Shown: positions 1 to 12,765 of the stretch, in pieces
Layout: every line of letters starts with the position of its first letter
How positions within the stretch are numbered: the stretch's first letter is position 1
Source: Polytrichum commune
Lineage: Eukaryota > Streptophyta > Polytrichopsida > Polytrichales > Polytrichaceae
Assembly (NCBI GenBank): GCA_950295325.1
Contig: OX485806.1
Coordinates: forward strand, 1,924,001-1,988,000
Direction of reading: 5' to 3'
Length of the DNA: 64,000 nucleotides
The notes under the pieces: model-generated
What the model was told of the DNA's origin: nothing
Seen by the model: only the letters and a program-made list of their open reading frames with translations
Databases searched by the model: none
Translations under genes and position numbers: made by a program

Positions 1-474
1 GAGAGAGAGAAGATTCCATGGTGTGCAGTGTGGTTTGTAACTGGCTCCTTGGTTTCAGAATGTGACCTTTGAGCTTCAATTAAGGAGACTCACTGTCATG
101 GAGTCATTAATGCCAGGTGCAAGAGCAGCGGCAAGACGAGAATTTCAGGTAGATGAGCCGGCCGAATGACCCCCCAGCTTCTTGATGGCTCAGTCCGGCA
201 TGGCCATGTGGGCGTGAGCTAGCTGATGGAGTTTAACCTAGAAATTATCATCAGAATGGTATGAGGATCCAATGGGTTCCAACTAAGAGCATGACCCACA
301 GGTCATCAATAAACCTGGCCGCAACGGAATAATCCCGGATTGGGTTCAGAAACAGAACCTGCCAGTGACCTGAACTGGGAGAATTCCGTTGGCAGAGCTC
401 GGCAAGCACTCTCTGTGGCCATAATAGCTTGGGATTGTGCAACCCAACTTTCAACTCCTCTATAAGGGAATTAA

Positions 475-868
475 CTACACTAAGTATGATATTTAGTGTC
501 ACCGATTCTAATTGTCTTCCTCAATACTAATTGTAAACCACGGTCTAGTGTCACCAACATTAAATGTTAACCCAACGTTATTTGTCATACTTTGTAAATT
601 TTTTGAGGGATTATAGATTTTTAGTGTTGCACTTATTGTCAGTTACCAAGTGATTTTTCATCCAAATTTGAATCATCCATGACAATATTCCATCACAAGT
701 TGTTCACAAGAAAAGGTAAGGTTTTGGCCAATGGATGAACTCATCCATCATCCGTGACAATATTTGTTCACTTATTCATAAGAAGTGACATCCGAATAGT
801 TACCATAGTGACACTTAATGTCATATGATATTTAATATCATATGACATTAAGTATCATGTTTAGTGTA
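475..868. mobile_element. MITE family 1, copy 1 (upstream of receptor kinase)
   Basis: Starts CTACACTAAGTATGATATTT and ends with a near reverse complement, TTAAGTATCATGTTTAGTGTA. It is 394 bp, AT-rich and without coding capacity. Internal sequence matches the copy at 4708-5007 in the opposite orientation, for example the segment around GTTGGGTTAACAT. The superfamily is unresolved: TA duplication with CACTAAAT ends is one reading. Confidence 0.7.
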
Positions 869-2264
869 CCAACACCTCATAATCTGTGACCTGTAAATTG
901 AATCTTAGCTTCAACTATTTCTATCTAAAACCTTATATATTGTAAAATATCATTTTTGATCATGGGGCCCACAGTTAATGGAGCTTGTATAGAGTGAACG
1001 TGCGGAACATATAACGAGGCTACTCCCCCTAAAATATTATTACTCGGTTAAGCACCCCTTTGTGTTAGCCTTTGGTGTATAACGTGTGATCATACTCTAA
1101 GGTGTGTGGTTTAGAGGACTTTAATCTGCACGGTACCGGTAAGGCAAGCTGGCTGACTGATTTGGCGCTTTTGATCCCCCTTCTGGTGCTACAATTTCTT
1201 GCTTTGCCGCGTTGCAACCTCGCAGGCATTGCCGGTACAGACAGAAACCAGTTTACCGACAGATTATAGGGGTAAGACTTACTGGGTGGCTGCCAACCAG
1301 CTGAATCATCTCTTAATTCTTCCTAGACTTCCTTCTAATTCTACCACACAATGAATAATTGCAAATAGTTTCCTTGAAGAGGTTTGAGGATCTCATGTAT
1401 GTGGGAAGCTGGATGGAGGATGGAGTGCTTGAGGGGTGTAATTATTCATGCATCTGCAAGCGGATGGTGGGAACTAGGGCAGATGAGAAGGTCGATGTGG
1501 AGAAATGAGATGGACCTGAATGATCATGAGGGCGCCGACTATTGAGTGATGAATTTTCTGTCGCTGAAATTGCAGCCTTAGAGCTGCCTAGTGTTGATGC
1601 ATACCGTATTAGTCACGGAGATTTACCCACAGGAGTAGTCAGGGGCTGCACACCTCCAACTTTCTTCTTCTTCTCTTCTTTCTACATGCAACCTAACCTT
1701 TGCAAAAGAGAGGATTATAACTGAATGTATACCCATTCTTCTGCTTAAGAAGGCCTGGCAGGCTCCTGGTTACATCTGGTGTGGGAAGGATGGAGGATGC
1801 TGGAGTGCAAGAGGTGAGGGAAGCAGGTAGAGTACTGTACATGGAGGTTTCGCAGGGTTTTGCATTTTTCAGTATTATACGAGTCAAATTACCCACAGGA
1901 TTGAGTGGCACATTTGGAGATTGCTGATCTTCTTCTTCTTCTTCTTCTGCTGCTGCTGCTCCTGCTCCTCCTTCTCTCCCCCTCCTCTTTGATCTTCTCC
2001 TCCTTCTTCACCTTGGCCACATGCAACCTTTGGAGAGAGGCTTATAAGTGCATACATGTTGTGAATCTGCTTGAGGAGGCCAGGCAGACTCCCGGCTCCA
2101 TGAAAGGAATATGGAGGATAATCTAGTAGTAGTATTGCGACATTTATGGGATCATTTATGGAATCAGGTCGGATCAGGTGGGATCATTTATAGGTGGGTG
2201 GTGAGGGAAATAGTAGGTAGGTTGGTAGACTGTACCAAGTTACCCCGAGTGTACATGTGGAGAG
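869..2264. other. Upstream region of receptor kinase with degenerate repeats and CTT/CTG microsatellite
   Basis: No convincing gene. A CTT/CTG-rich tract lies at about 1926-1995. Segments near 1390-1450, 1735-1830 and 2050-2130 share phrases such as GGATGGAGGATG, ATGCAACCT and GGCCAGGCAGACTCC-like strings. This suggests a degenerate tandem duplication of roughly 300-350 bp upstream of the start codon. Confidence 0.4.
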
Positions 2265-5200
2265 ATGAGGACAGTGGTGAGGTGGACTCCGCGAGTGCTT
2301 TTGCTGCTGCAATTGCTTGCTGGGGCATTGCAACCGAGTCAGTATACCTGGTGCGTGACCGCGCAGAACACGTCGGAGGCAGCAATCTACTTGAATTCGG
2401 TGGAGCAGGATGTGATGCGGCTCGCAGCCCAAGCTACTCAGAATTTCATCAACACTTGTGGTAAGCATGGAACAAAAATCAAGTGTTAAGGAGGTGATGT
2501 CAAAATGGCTGAGTAATTTAATCGAGGCATGATGTTGAGCTCAATTGATGTTCAAAGGTCCCAATCTTAAATCGCCTGTTGTCAATGTGATCACTGCTGC
2601 TCCAGTATCCGGGGAGATTTTTGGCCATAATCAGTCGATATCTGAGTGTTTCCAAGTCCAACCGGTTACCATGTTGAGCTCTTGCAGTTTATTCTATAGA
2701 TTCCTCCAAAATGATGGGTAATTTTCCTGAAATCTTGAATTTTAATGGGTTCATCTTTGATTAGCACCCGGTTCTCCCCGTTTATTGTGCTGCTCAAGTA
2801 GGGACAGTCTACTTCAACTGTGATGAATACACTACGTTCTAAGGCGTAAGCTGGGTTTTAAGTCCATGAAGTCAGGTCCAGTCCTGGGTAAAGCTATATT
2901 TTGTCGAGAGCGCAAGGGTCGGCATCTTTAGAACAAGATTTGTAGCCTCTAAGTTGTTTCAAGGAGCAGGTAGGTTTTGCTTTCGTATCACATGGATTTT
3001 TAAGACTATAATTGAGATCTAAGAAATTTATTAATTTCCTCTTCAAAGAAGTGAATCATTATACCTAGGAGGTTCATGTGAATGCTGACCCTGCTTTAAG
3101 ATTAAACGTTTTTAATTAGTTCAAAGAACAACATTTGACAGGGTTAACCTTTTCTAATCTCACTCACAGACACATGGTACCATTGGATGTCTCTCAATGC
3201 CCTCTTTCCAGGAATCGTGTTGCTCTCTTCTTTAGGTCTTAACAGACCATCAATTCATTAGAAGCATTCAAAGGGATTTAGTGTAGAGTACATCTGCCAA
3301 TATAAAGAGCACTATTAGAGTCCCTTCTTGAAGTGCTTTGTAACATCGTGACAACTGAGGCCAAAATTTCCCTCTCTAATCTGGGGTACCCTTACTTTGT
3401 TCAGTGCACCTTACATCTTTCGGAGTGTGTTACATTTTAAGGGCAGAGCATTATGCTTCTCCAATCAATCAGAGCCGCTGGAATCCATTCTTGGGCCTTT
3501 ATGTTCGGTAATGCATTTGGAGAGTGCATTATGGGGAACATGGACACTACACTCGGCCACCACCTCGCATGGTGTCCTAATTACCCATGATGCAATCGCC
3601 CAAATGGATTTCTATTACTTTAATTTCATAGTTTACCAGTCTCACTATTGTCAGAATTTACTTGACCGAAGAGAGTGCACTATGTGTACTGGATGCAGAC
3701 TTGGTGGCCACCTGTGGAGGCAACTGCACTTGGCACGCCTGTCACGCACTTCAGAAGGACCTCGCTATCAACTCGTGCACTGCCGTTCCAAACAATACCG
3801 ACTGTGACAACCAGAATGGGACAGCTGGATGCCCTATGCTCCCAGTCAATTTCCATAGGAGCTCTATAAGGTGCTGATCCTCTCTCAATAATTCCAACAG
3901 AGCTGGAACATGTGTTGCGTATTTAAGTATATGTTAATTATTTGCTGCAGCGCACTGAACGAGACTCACTTTAACCCATATGATTTATTTTGTTCTTCGT
4001 AGGCTCATTCAGAATGCAACCTTGATATCTGAGGCCAACCGCACAATATGTGCCCAGAGGATGCTTGACCCCACATTTGAGGACATTTCAAATGCTACCT
4101 ATGCACTTACCAACAATAACTTCCATGTCACTGCTTGGTCATACTTTGGCTCTGTGGAAGGAATACAACGTTCATTTCCTGGTCGTGTAAGTGGCTCTAG
4201 TGGGATTTGACCACAGTACCTTGATATCACAAAATCTAACTATCATAATGAATGTCTCAATTTCTGTAGAATTTTGCTCCCAATTTTTGCATTTCACCCA
4301 TTTAAATTTACGGCCATGCCAAAATGCCTGTATCTAACTGTAAAGTGCACATTTGATATTCTGTTTATTTACTATTGAGTTGTTAAACCTTAAAGAAACA
4401 TTGTAACCAAATATGTAAGATGTTTGTATTAATTTTCACAAGTAGATTTGATTAGGCACACTTTATTTCTAGAATTAGTCACGATTTCATGTTTGTGATT
4501 CTGCAGGATACACAGGATTCACAGGATACACAATGTAATTTTGATCCTCGATTACGGCCATGGTCAGTCTAGTAGACTTCCATGGACTTCATAAATCTCT
4601 TAAATTTAAAGAATTTATTATCAGAATCTGAGGTTGATGATAAGTAGCACCTAGAATGTTCTCAATTCCAAAACTTCTCTATAATTCTCCTCATTAGACT
4701 AAAGAAACTACACTAAATGTGATATTTAGTGTCATATGGTATTTAATGTCACTATAGTAACTTTTTGGATGACACTTATGAATTAATGAACAAATATTTT
4801 CATGATTGATTGAAATTTGGAAAGAAAATCACTCGGTAAGTGATAGTAATTGCAACACAGTAAATCTATAGTCCCCCAATAAATTTACAAGGAATGACAA
4901 ATAATGTTGGGTTAACATATAGTGTTGGTGACACTATACCGAAGTTTACAAATAGTATTGAGCAAGGGAATTAGAGTTCGTGACACTAACTATCATGTTT
5001 AGTGTAGTGCTGAAAATTGAACACCAAAGTGGATATTATATATTATCAAAATGCACATTGACGTCATGCGTCATTCTGATCTAGACTATCGTCTTGAAAT
5101 AGGTACATGGGAGCTACGGCAGTGCAGAAAGACATTGTTGTACTCTTAGACGCTGGTTACTCAATGGGAAATGCAGTCCCTGGATCTATCACCAGTGACA

Positions 5201-8200
5201 CAACCAAATTCATGGGAGCTATCCATATAATCAAGGCATTACTGGACACACTAACATTCGGCGATCGTGTCACTGTTGTACAATTCACTACCTCAAATGT
5301 CGCAACTGTTGTGTACCAAACGGTGAGTGAAGAGTTGGACTCTGAAAGCAGGTCATTTATTCCCTAGAATTAGCCTAGGGTACAGATTTTTTTCTGTCTC
5401 AGCATTGGTGCTAGTTCTTGAAACTCCAGTGTACTAACATTTGTATATTGCACTTAAGATGGAGGTAAAGTTAGTTGAATTTATTTGGTGTGACTTTGGA
5501 GCATTGCATACCGCTTCTAAGCAAAGTATGCTCTGACTCATTAAGTACTAAGTAGGGTATATAAAAAATAACTAGGCATGTGAAGCCTCTTGAACTTATG
5601 AGTCCATATAAACTCTGGATCAGGTTACAATTTTTAGACATTGATGTCGATATGTCCATAAGACCAAGTCTCTAAGTGACATGTTTATTTGAGGTACATA
5701 GTCACAAAGGAAACATCGAATCCCTCTCGAATTTGTACTCACTGGTATGGGTGTGTGTATTCAGGTGACTGTCAACTTCAATACCTCTAATACTTTGCAG
5801 CCACTGAAAGATGCACTGGATGCTTCATCAGTGGACTCGAATTCAGCAAATGCAAATTTGAGAGCAGCACTTGTAACAGCAAATCAAAGCTTTGCACCCA
5901 ACACGAATGCGTTCAAAGTCATCCTGGGTTTTACGGATGGGCAGTATGCAGACAGTAGCCTGCTTCAGACTGTCCAACCAATCCTGGGCAGTCTGAAAAA
6001 CCAGTCGGTTATGGTCTTTCTGTATAGCTTCGACACCTCGAATTCGACAAATGATGTGCTGACCCAAGTGGCGTGCTATGTGAATGGCTCGTATGAGCGT
6101 ATTGAAAGAACAGTATGGAATCCATTCTGGACACTGAGGTCCTACTTTGGAATCGTCGCAAGATTGCGCCTGGTTGCCACAGGATTCAAGCCATTCTAGA
6201 CTAAAACCTTCAAAGCCAGCAATGCCCTTGGTGAGGTCATCACAGCAGCATACCCAGCGTTTGCCCCTGACAACTTCACTCTCATAGGTGTGGCAGGAGT
6301 GCAAGTTCCTATACAGTTGGTGGGTTCCATTGCATTGGATGTTTTTTCAACTGAATTGGCAAAGCCGGGTCGAGTCAGTGCAGATCCCACTGGCATAACC
6401 GTCACACCGGTCGAGCTTCCATGTAAGGTGAGTTGCAATTTGCCATCTAATTAACTCACTGCATTTGCGTCTAGGTGGTCACCAATGCTTTGCAGTAGGC
6501 CTTAAGGATCATTTCATGCTACAGGCCAAGGTCGATTTCTGCCCACGAGGCCATGGGATCTGGATTTGGAATATGGCATCTGGAGGCTTAAATTGAATTT
6601 CTACAGCTAGTACTCCGTCCCTGATGCCCTCCGGTATGCAGTATTTCTCAATTCTTAGAGCATCTCTAGTAATTGCTGTAAATTCATTCTCTCAAAATTG
6701 ATTTTCTAGGTTTTTTTTGGAGCAAAGCCGCATGCTCATCCCACCCTCAAAGTCTAAATGTTTCCAATCCTTATTGGCAACCAATTATTAAGAGAGAAAG
6801 AGAGGGCAACACTCTAACCCCCAACCGTCCCCCCGCCCCCCTCAAAAATCAAGTGACCATCGCTGGCCCTATGGACTGCTCCACTTCTTTTCCCAAACCC
6901 TAAAAATTTGTCGAATATGGCTGGCATCCTCTGAAAGTACTACACTACATATGATATGTAGTATCACTTACTATTTGGAATTACGAAATGCTATATGTAT
7001 TTACTGTATATCTCATATTTTACCAACAAATGTGGAATTAGTAGTTTGGACAGTATAGAACATTAACATTTTTACGTGGTGAAAAATTACATCAATAGTA
7101 AAGATATATAGCACTGTGTAAATCCAAATAGAAAGTGACACTAAATATCATGTCTAGTGTAGTCAACGTCACTTCATCTATCAATGGTTGCAATTCATAT
7201 TAACAGGTGGAGAATATGTCAAAAATTAATCAGTTTCTTCCATTCTGAAACTACTTGTCCTCAGGTCAGAAATTTATTTCTCACTTGAGGTGTTCCGTGT
7301 GCCTGGTGTACAGTTTCAACTCTCAGGCTTGAATACATGTTCAAATGACGGCGTCGGCATTATCAACCCTGTATGTGTGCCTGACAAAAATGCGCTGCCT
7401 TTTGAAGAGCGTGTGTGCAGTTGCAAACCTGAGTGTCAAGCAATACCTGATGGGCCATCGGGCATGAGCGTGTCACGAGTTGTAACCATCACAGGTGCAT
7501 CGGTTGGCAGTATAGTGGGCATCGTAGTTCTTGTCACCATAGCTATTTTATGCTACTGCAGATGCCAAAATCGAAGAGATCTGTGCCTTAAAGAATTGAC
7601 GGACCCAACTTCGCCTTTGAAATCTGAGGGAGTTCTGAGAAATGTCAGTCCAGCCACTGAGGGTGTTTCAGTCAGTGACCCATTTTCTGATAAGCCCAGC
7701 ATGTCTGAGATTTTCGACCTCTCCTCAATGTCGTCTCACAGGCCCCGCTCTGCGCCATCCAATTTGGCTGAGAAGTAAGCTATTACATTCAATGAGAACT
7801 CCACAAGATAATAATTTGGGGCTTTTTGGTCTCTGCTAATTACTTCATTCAAGAGGAGGAACCTACTAAAACTCTATGTCTTTGAGTAATTGATGAAGTT
7901 TAGCAGAGAAGTAACACTACCCACCTTGAATTATTAATTATGGGCCATAATGACCTGCAAGATCTCCAGAACTGAATGAATCATCTTCTAGTTTTGCATT
8001 ACAAGGTCAGTTATTGCCTTCCAAGCCTGGTATAAATATTATTGATTTTTCAGGAGCTTTGGCAATTTCAAGCATGAGGTTAAAGATACCTAAAATTATG
8101 AATTGGCACAACTGTGGGCAATTTATCACCTAGGGATACACGTGGTGAAGTGGGAAAAACCTGATGAGCGAGTCCTGAGTTTATGTTACCCTCTTATGGT

Positions 8201-9179
8201 TTTCTAAATAATGCGTGACTGCATTAAATGATGCAGAAGCATCCCATCAACGCCACGATTGGGAAAAAGTGACACTGCGGCCGCTTGGCCGCAAATGAAT
8301 CAGACGTTGAGTAGGGACTTAGTGGCATTCTCAAATGAGCAGCTGGAAGCCGCAACAAATGGGTGGGCTCAGGAATGTCTTTTGGGGAAAGGTGCCCATG
8401 GCAATGTGTACAAGGGAAATGTCGAGGGGCTATGTCCATTAGCCATTAAGAGACCCCACCCTGGCATCCAAGTTGCAAAGTGCACATTTGACCAAGAGCT
8501 GGACCTACTGTCGAAGCTGAACCATAGGTGCCTCTTACGCATCATCGGCTACTGTGAGGGCGACCGGATCCTCGTGTTTGAGTTTATGGAGAATGGTACA
8601 TTGGAAGATTGCCTCCACAAAAACCGGCTCGAGAGACAGCTGACGTGGGAAGAGAGGTTGAAAATTGCAATGGGTGTGGCCAAAGGTTTGGAGTACTTGC
8701 ATGAGTACGCGACGACCAAAATCATTCATGGTGATGTGAAGCCGTCCAACATTTTATTGAACGAGAGGTTAGAGGCACGGATTTCGGACTTTGGGCTCTC
8801 ACTATGGACGACAAATACCGACACATCACAACTTTGGGCCAGTTGCATGGGTGGCACGCCTGGATACTTTGACCCTGAGTTCACGTCCCTTGGTGCATTT
8901 ACGTTCGGAAGTGATGTCTATAGCTTTGGCATTGTGCTGTTGGAGCTTCTGAGTGGGAGGAAGGTGGTTCAAGATGCACAAAACATCGTCCGCTGGGCAA
9001 TTCGGCTCTACAAAAAACACGAGATTCACCTCATTCTCGACCGTTGGTTACCACCGCCGAACGATGAATTACAGCATCAGCTCAAAAACATTGTAAAGCT
9101 GGCTCTGCAGTGCACGCAGTCTGAGAGCAAAGACCGCCCAAACATGAAGGAAGTGGCTGCCTTGTTGAGCCAGGTGTAG
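2265..9179 (+). CDS. VWA/Cache-type receptor-like kinase, CRINKLY4-like kinase domain, with one in-frame stop
   Basis: Probable plasma-membrane receptor kinase. Exons read from phase and splice sites: 2265-2460 (ATG, hydrophobic signal peptide), about 3672-3870, 4003-4186, 4507-4562, 5103-5322, 5765 to about 6427, about 7265-7774, 8237-9179. All junctions keep phase except 6427/7265, where an exon may be missed; the exon 2 start is the phase-compatible choice. Exon 4/5 gives FDPRLRPWY then DIVVLLDAGYSMG, a VWA-N/VWA signature; GFTDG follows in exon 6. SYFG, ALGEVITAAYP and IGVAGVQVP resemble the VWA-Cache junction of alpha2-delta-like proteins. Cys-rich stalk and a membrane segment lie at about 7483-7555. 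Kinase: GKGAHGNVYKG, LAIKR, HGDVKPSN (non-RD), DFGLS, GTPGYFDPE, ending LSQV at 9179. A TAG at 6197-6199 interrupts the reading frame, which continues downstream with clear Cache homology. So this is a possible pseudogene, a sequencing error, or a misread splice. The family assignment comes from motifs and memory; no search was run. Confidence 0.8.
4708..5007. mobile_element. MITE family 1, copy 2 (intron of receptor kinase)
   Basis: A 300-bp element with ends CTACACTAAATGTGATATTT and ATCATGTTTAGTGTAG. It lies in the intron between the exons ending at 4562 and starting at 5103. It is inverted relative to copy 1. Confidence 0.75.
6940..7162. mobile_element. MITE family 1, copy 3 (intron of receptor kinase)
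   Basis: A 223-bp element with ends CTACACTACATATGATATGT and ATATCATGTCTAGTGTAG, more diverged internally. It lies between the exon ending near 6427 and the one starting near 7265. Confidence 0.65.
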
Positions 9180-10461
9180 TCAGCTTCGCAGAAGTGGCAT
9201 GACCTCAAATTTAGCCCCCACGTCAGTTTTAACTGATGCTAAATTGAGATCTCTGTACATTAAATGACACACTGCAGTGACTTAATGATCCTCCATAGAA
9301 ATATCATTTAGTCATCAGGCTGCTTGCCATTACTCAAATTCTAGCATCAAGGAGCCCATACATGACAGCCAGTTCTTACAAATCCCATAACTTGTAGATG
9401 CGTAAAAGATTGGGATCCCAGATTGTCAAGTTGAAATTTTCTGATTGTGTATCGCATCAAATAAGGTCAAAATTCTTAGTCACCAGGAGAAGTAAGAGCT
9501 GGGCCCTTCATCCAGGTGTGGGTGCAGAACTAATGGGATACCCAGTGTTGTACAATTACAATTTACAGAGGCCATCTCACTCCAGGATCTACGAAGGAAT
9601 CAGATTTATGATTTTCTCACCACATTACACTTTGTTGTGCAACATTAATTGGGTTGCCACAGCTTTTCCCTGTCACATTGGAAATTACCCTTCAATTCCT
9701 TATCTAGAAACCATAAGTAGACAATAAGTCATGACTCGATTTTGTGGACATGGCTTAGTTTATTTGGTGGCTTGAGCCATAGCCTTGAACTCCATGAATG
9801 TTCATAGTATGGCATATGCAAAATCATACTGAAGGAAAGATGTTCCATTGATTATACAATCCGGAGGTCTAGAACCAAAGAGACTCTGAAGTTGAATTTG
9901 AAGATTTAGAGGAATTTCATCCCTCACAAATTATGGCAACTGAATGACCACAAGTGAATCTATCTCTGGTCAGAGAGGGAGGGGGGCAAGTTCACTCCAA
10001 GTGAAAAGGACAAAAAACCTTGTGCACTTTAGGAAGCGCAATACTAATTCAGATCACACTTCTCAGACCACCTCAAAGCTTTAATTGGCAGGTCATTTTA
10101 TTAACGAATTTGATGTGAATTAAATCGGCTTGAATGAGTTTTATAGCACTTTTAGAGTTAAAATGACTTAAATGGCCAAGATACAATTTAGCACTGTTAG
10201 GAGCCCATGTGAAGCTGTATCATGACCTCATCACCCACCACAGCCATATTGATACATATTGGCACTGTTTGGCGCTTCTATAAGGTGATCACTTGAGTAG
10301 TGTTCATGCTGGCAAGCACAGGGTGGCAACTTATGTTAGATCATGCTTATTATTGAAAACTTCTAGTCATGGTAGTGAAGGTGACTGGAAGTCTCATGAC
10401 CATTACATTTTGAAGAAGCATTCTGAAAGTAAACAAGGTCCATCCAATCTCATGATACCTT
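9180..10461. other. Intergenic, nothing recognised
   Basis: Follows the kinase stop codon. An open frame at 9398-9727 has no recognisable motif and no good start context. I see no RNA gene or clear repeat. Confidence 0.5.
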
Positions 10462-10932
10462 CATAACATTAAGTAGCAATGCTAGTAGGGTACCCTTTGA
10501 GTACCCGCAATATTACCTCAACAAGAAGGGAGATTGCAAAGCAAGGGTGAATGAATGGATAATCAATCAAATACAGTAGCTTTCAAAACGATATCAACAA
10601 GGTTTCCAATGTGGGTGTTAGGAGCCTTTTCCAAAAAGTGCAACTACTTTTTTTACCTCACCAACTTTCCCGTTGCTTTATAATAATTTAGATTTGTTTA
10701 GATCATAATTTAGCCTAGATTAGAACATTTACCACCACTTGGCATTAGTTTTGTCCTAGAAACCGACATAATTAATTCTAAGCATTGAAAGTAACTACCT
10801 AAAGGATTAAAAATAACCTAAGTAAAACTTAAAGGTAGCACTAGCTTTACTCTTGAAAGAGCATCAAACTGGTACGAAAGGTTTGATGGTCTTTCGAGAA
10901 AGGTCATTCCAGGCTTGTTACTTAATGTTATG
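10462..10932. mobile_element. MITE family 2, copy 1
   Basis: A 471-bp non-coding element with inverted ends CATAACATTAAGTAGCAA... The right end is its reverse complement, TTACTTAATGTTATG. It is homologous along its whole length, in the same orientation, to 17218-17691. No clean target duplication was found. Confidence 0.7.
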
Positions 10933-12765
10933 TTCTTTGTCAAATATAAAAATCTATAATATGTTGAACAATGGGTCATAAGTGGATAGTAATATTTATT
11001 TATAAAATGGATGTGTTCATATAAGAATTGGAAGAATTTCAGCCAAAGTTCATAATTATAGAGAAAAATATAATATAGTAATATATGTTACGAGAATATG
11101 GAATTAGTATTGAGGCATGCGACATGATACAGAAAAAATTTGGATCATACTCATTCATACAATGTACCGATTTGACCTCTTATTAATAGAGTGAAACCCT
11201 GTTATCAAAAATGCACAATTAGGTCCATATCTTGATTATTTATTATTCGCACACCCATGCATATTATTTAGGAGTTGCCAGCCTGGGCTGGCAAGATCCT
11301 ATGGTCGACCGGCTACAACGTGGCAGCAGAGGGATCGGATAAGTATTTTCCTCTTGATTGAACAACTTCAAAGGGCTTCACAACTACAACTGCGATCAGG
11401 AGCACCCAGAGTAGAAATTATATAATGTCACGAAGAGGTGTGAAGGATGTGAAGTCTCTTCTTATTGCAATATGTCAAGCAGAAATTTTGAAGAAGAGAG
11501 AAACTATAAGTTACTTATGTCAGCCTGGTGGAAGAACTCTTGGTTGAACACCTTCGATATTGCCAACCTCCACTCGAATGTTCCCAACTCCACAATGTTT
11601 TACTACTCTAGCCTTCGTACTTGTGGGATATTGCGAAGTACCATGATGTCCTGTTATTGCTATTTAATTCACAGCCGCCACATATGCAGGCAGTACTTGC
11701 CGACATCATTTCTGCTATTCTCCATAAGGATCTCCATGACACAATTGTTACATCCTTCAGGTTGTTCTGGTTTACCGTATTTCAATCAGTTGCAACTGTT
11801 TGTATCCCAATCGGAAACGACTAGATTGTCTCCAAAGTCGAAAATTATGTTTGCAGTTGTCTGATAAGAATCACTACAGATGGATTCCAATTTCCGTGCT
11901 TCAAGGAGGTCCACTGCCAGTAGGTTGGAGAAATACTCACAACCCTAGCCTCCAAACACCTATAATTACACCCCTGCTACAGTACGACTGCTAGAATATA
12001 CCTAATAATCAGATTATTCATTCCTCTTGTAAAGGGAACACATTGTTACTCAAAATCCAGAGTTGTCGGTAACACATCTGGAACTGTCCACTGCGCACTA
12101 CTTCTAAGTTCTAGATACCTAAGACTGTTGTCCATTCATTGTGAATTTCCATTACTTTTGATCACCTTGAACATGCTGGCTGAAAACAGATTGTGAAAAT
12201 TTGAAAGAAATGTAAATTTCCCCTACTGTAGCACCTGTCAATCTGACCAAAAACTTTAAACCTGAAGATCTGAACCAGGTCAACCTTAGGGGAGTAAAAC
12301 CTTCGATGTCCGACTTTGAATTAAGCATGCACGGAGCTGCAGAAGAGCCGTGTTGAACAATACAACCCTAGAATTGTCGACTTTGAACTGGCGGCTTCCG
12401 TCCAAAAGTAGGGGAATTTAGTGCATGATGAATGACCGGAAAGCGATAAGGATAGTGATACTGTTGATGATTGTTGGAGGAGCGTAACCAATCTGTCATC
12501 TGCATCCGAAGAGCAGTTGGATGAGTTGTCGGTGTGGCAACCCTGCCTCACGCGACTGAAATCAGTATTTATCGCAACCCCAACTCCTCATTCTCTCATT
12601 CCGACCAGAAGTGCCACTTATCACATTTACCCAAATCGACAAATCTCAGGCTCTGACCACCTCCTCCTCAGCTCTTTTTTTGTTTCCAATAACCACACAC
12701 TGCTAGCTGCTGCTTCGAATCAACCTAGCCTGACTTGCTGCAGATCATTGCAAAGTCTATCAAGT
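10933..12765. other. Intergenic and 5' region of Cys-rich gene 1
   Basis: No supported gene. An open frame at 11621-11824 has protein-like composition but no recognisable family, and could be a decayed exon. A possible TATA-like motif (GTATTTATC) near 12566 lies about 200 bp before the chosen ATG of the next gene. The open frame extends upstream to 12517, so a longer N-terminus is possible. Confidence 0.35.

Noticed and set aside
1905-2126. Poly-Leu open frame
   Set aside because: Produced by the CTT/CTG microsatellite.
6080-6199. A 120-bp intron removing the in-frame TAG of the receptor kinase
   Set aside because: The GT at 6080 and AG at 6198-6199 would keep phase but delete the conserved NGSYERI and SYFG part of the VWA-Cache junction.
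11621-11824. Open frame with protein-like composition
   Set aside because: No recognisable motif, no start context or flanking exons; kept only as a note in the intergenic entry.
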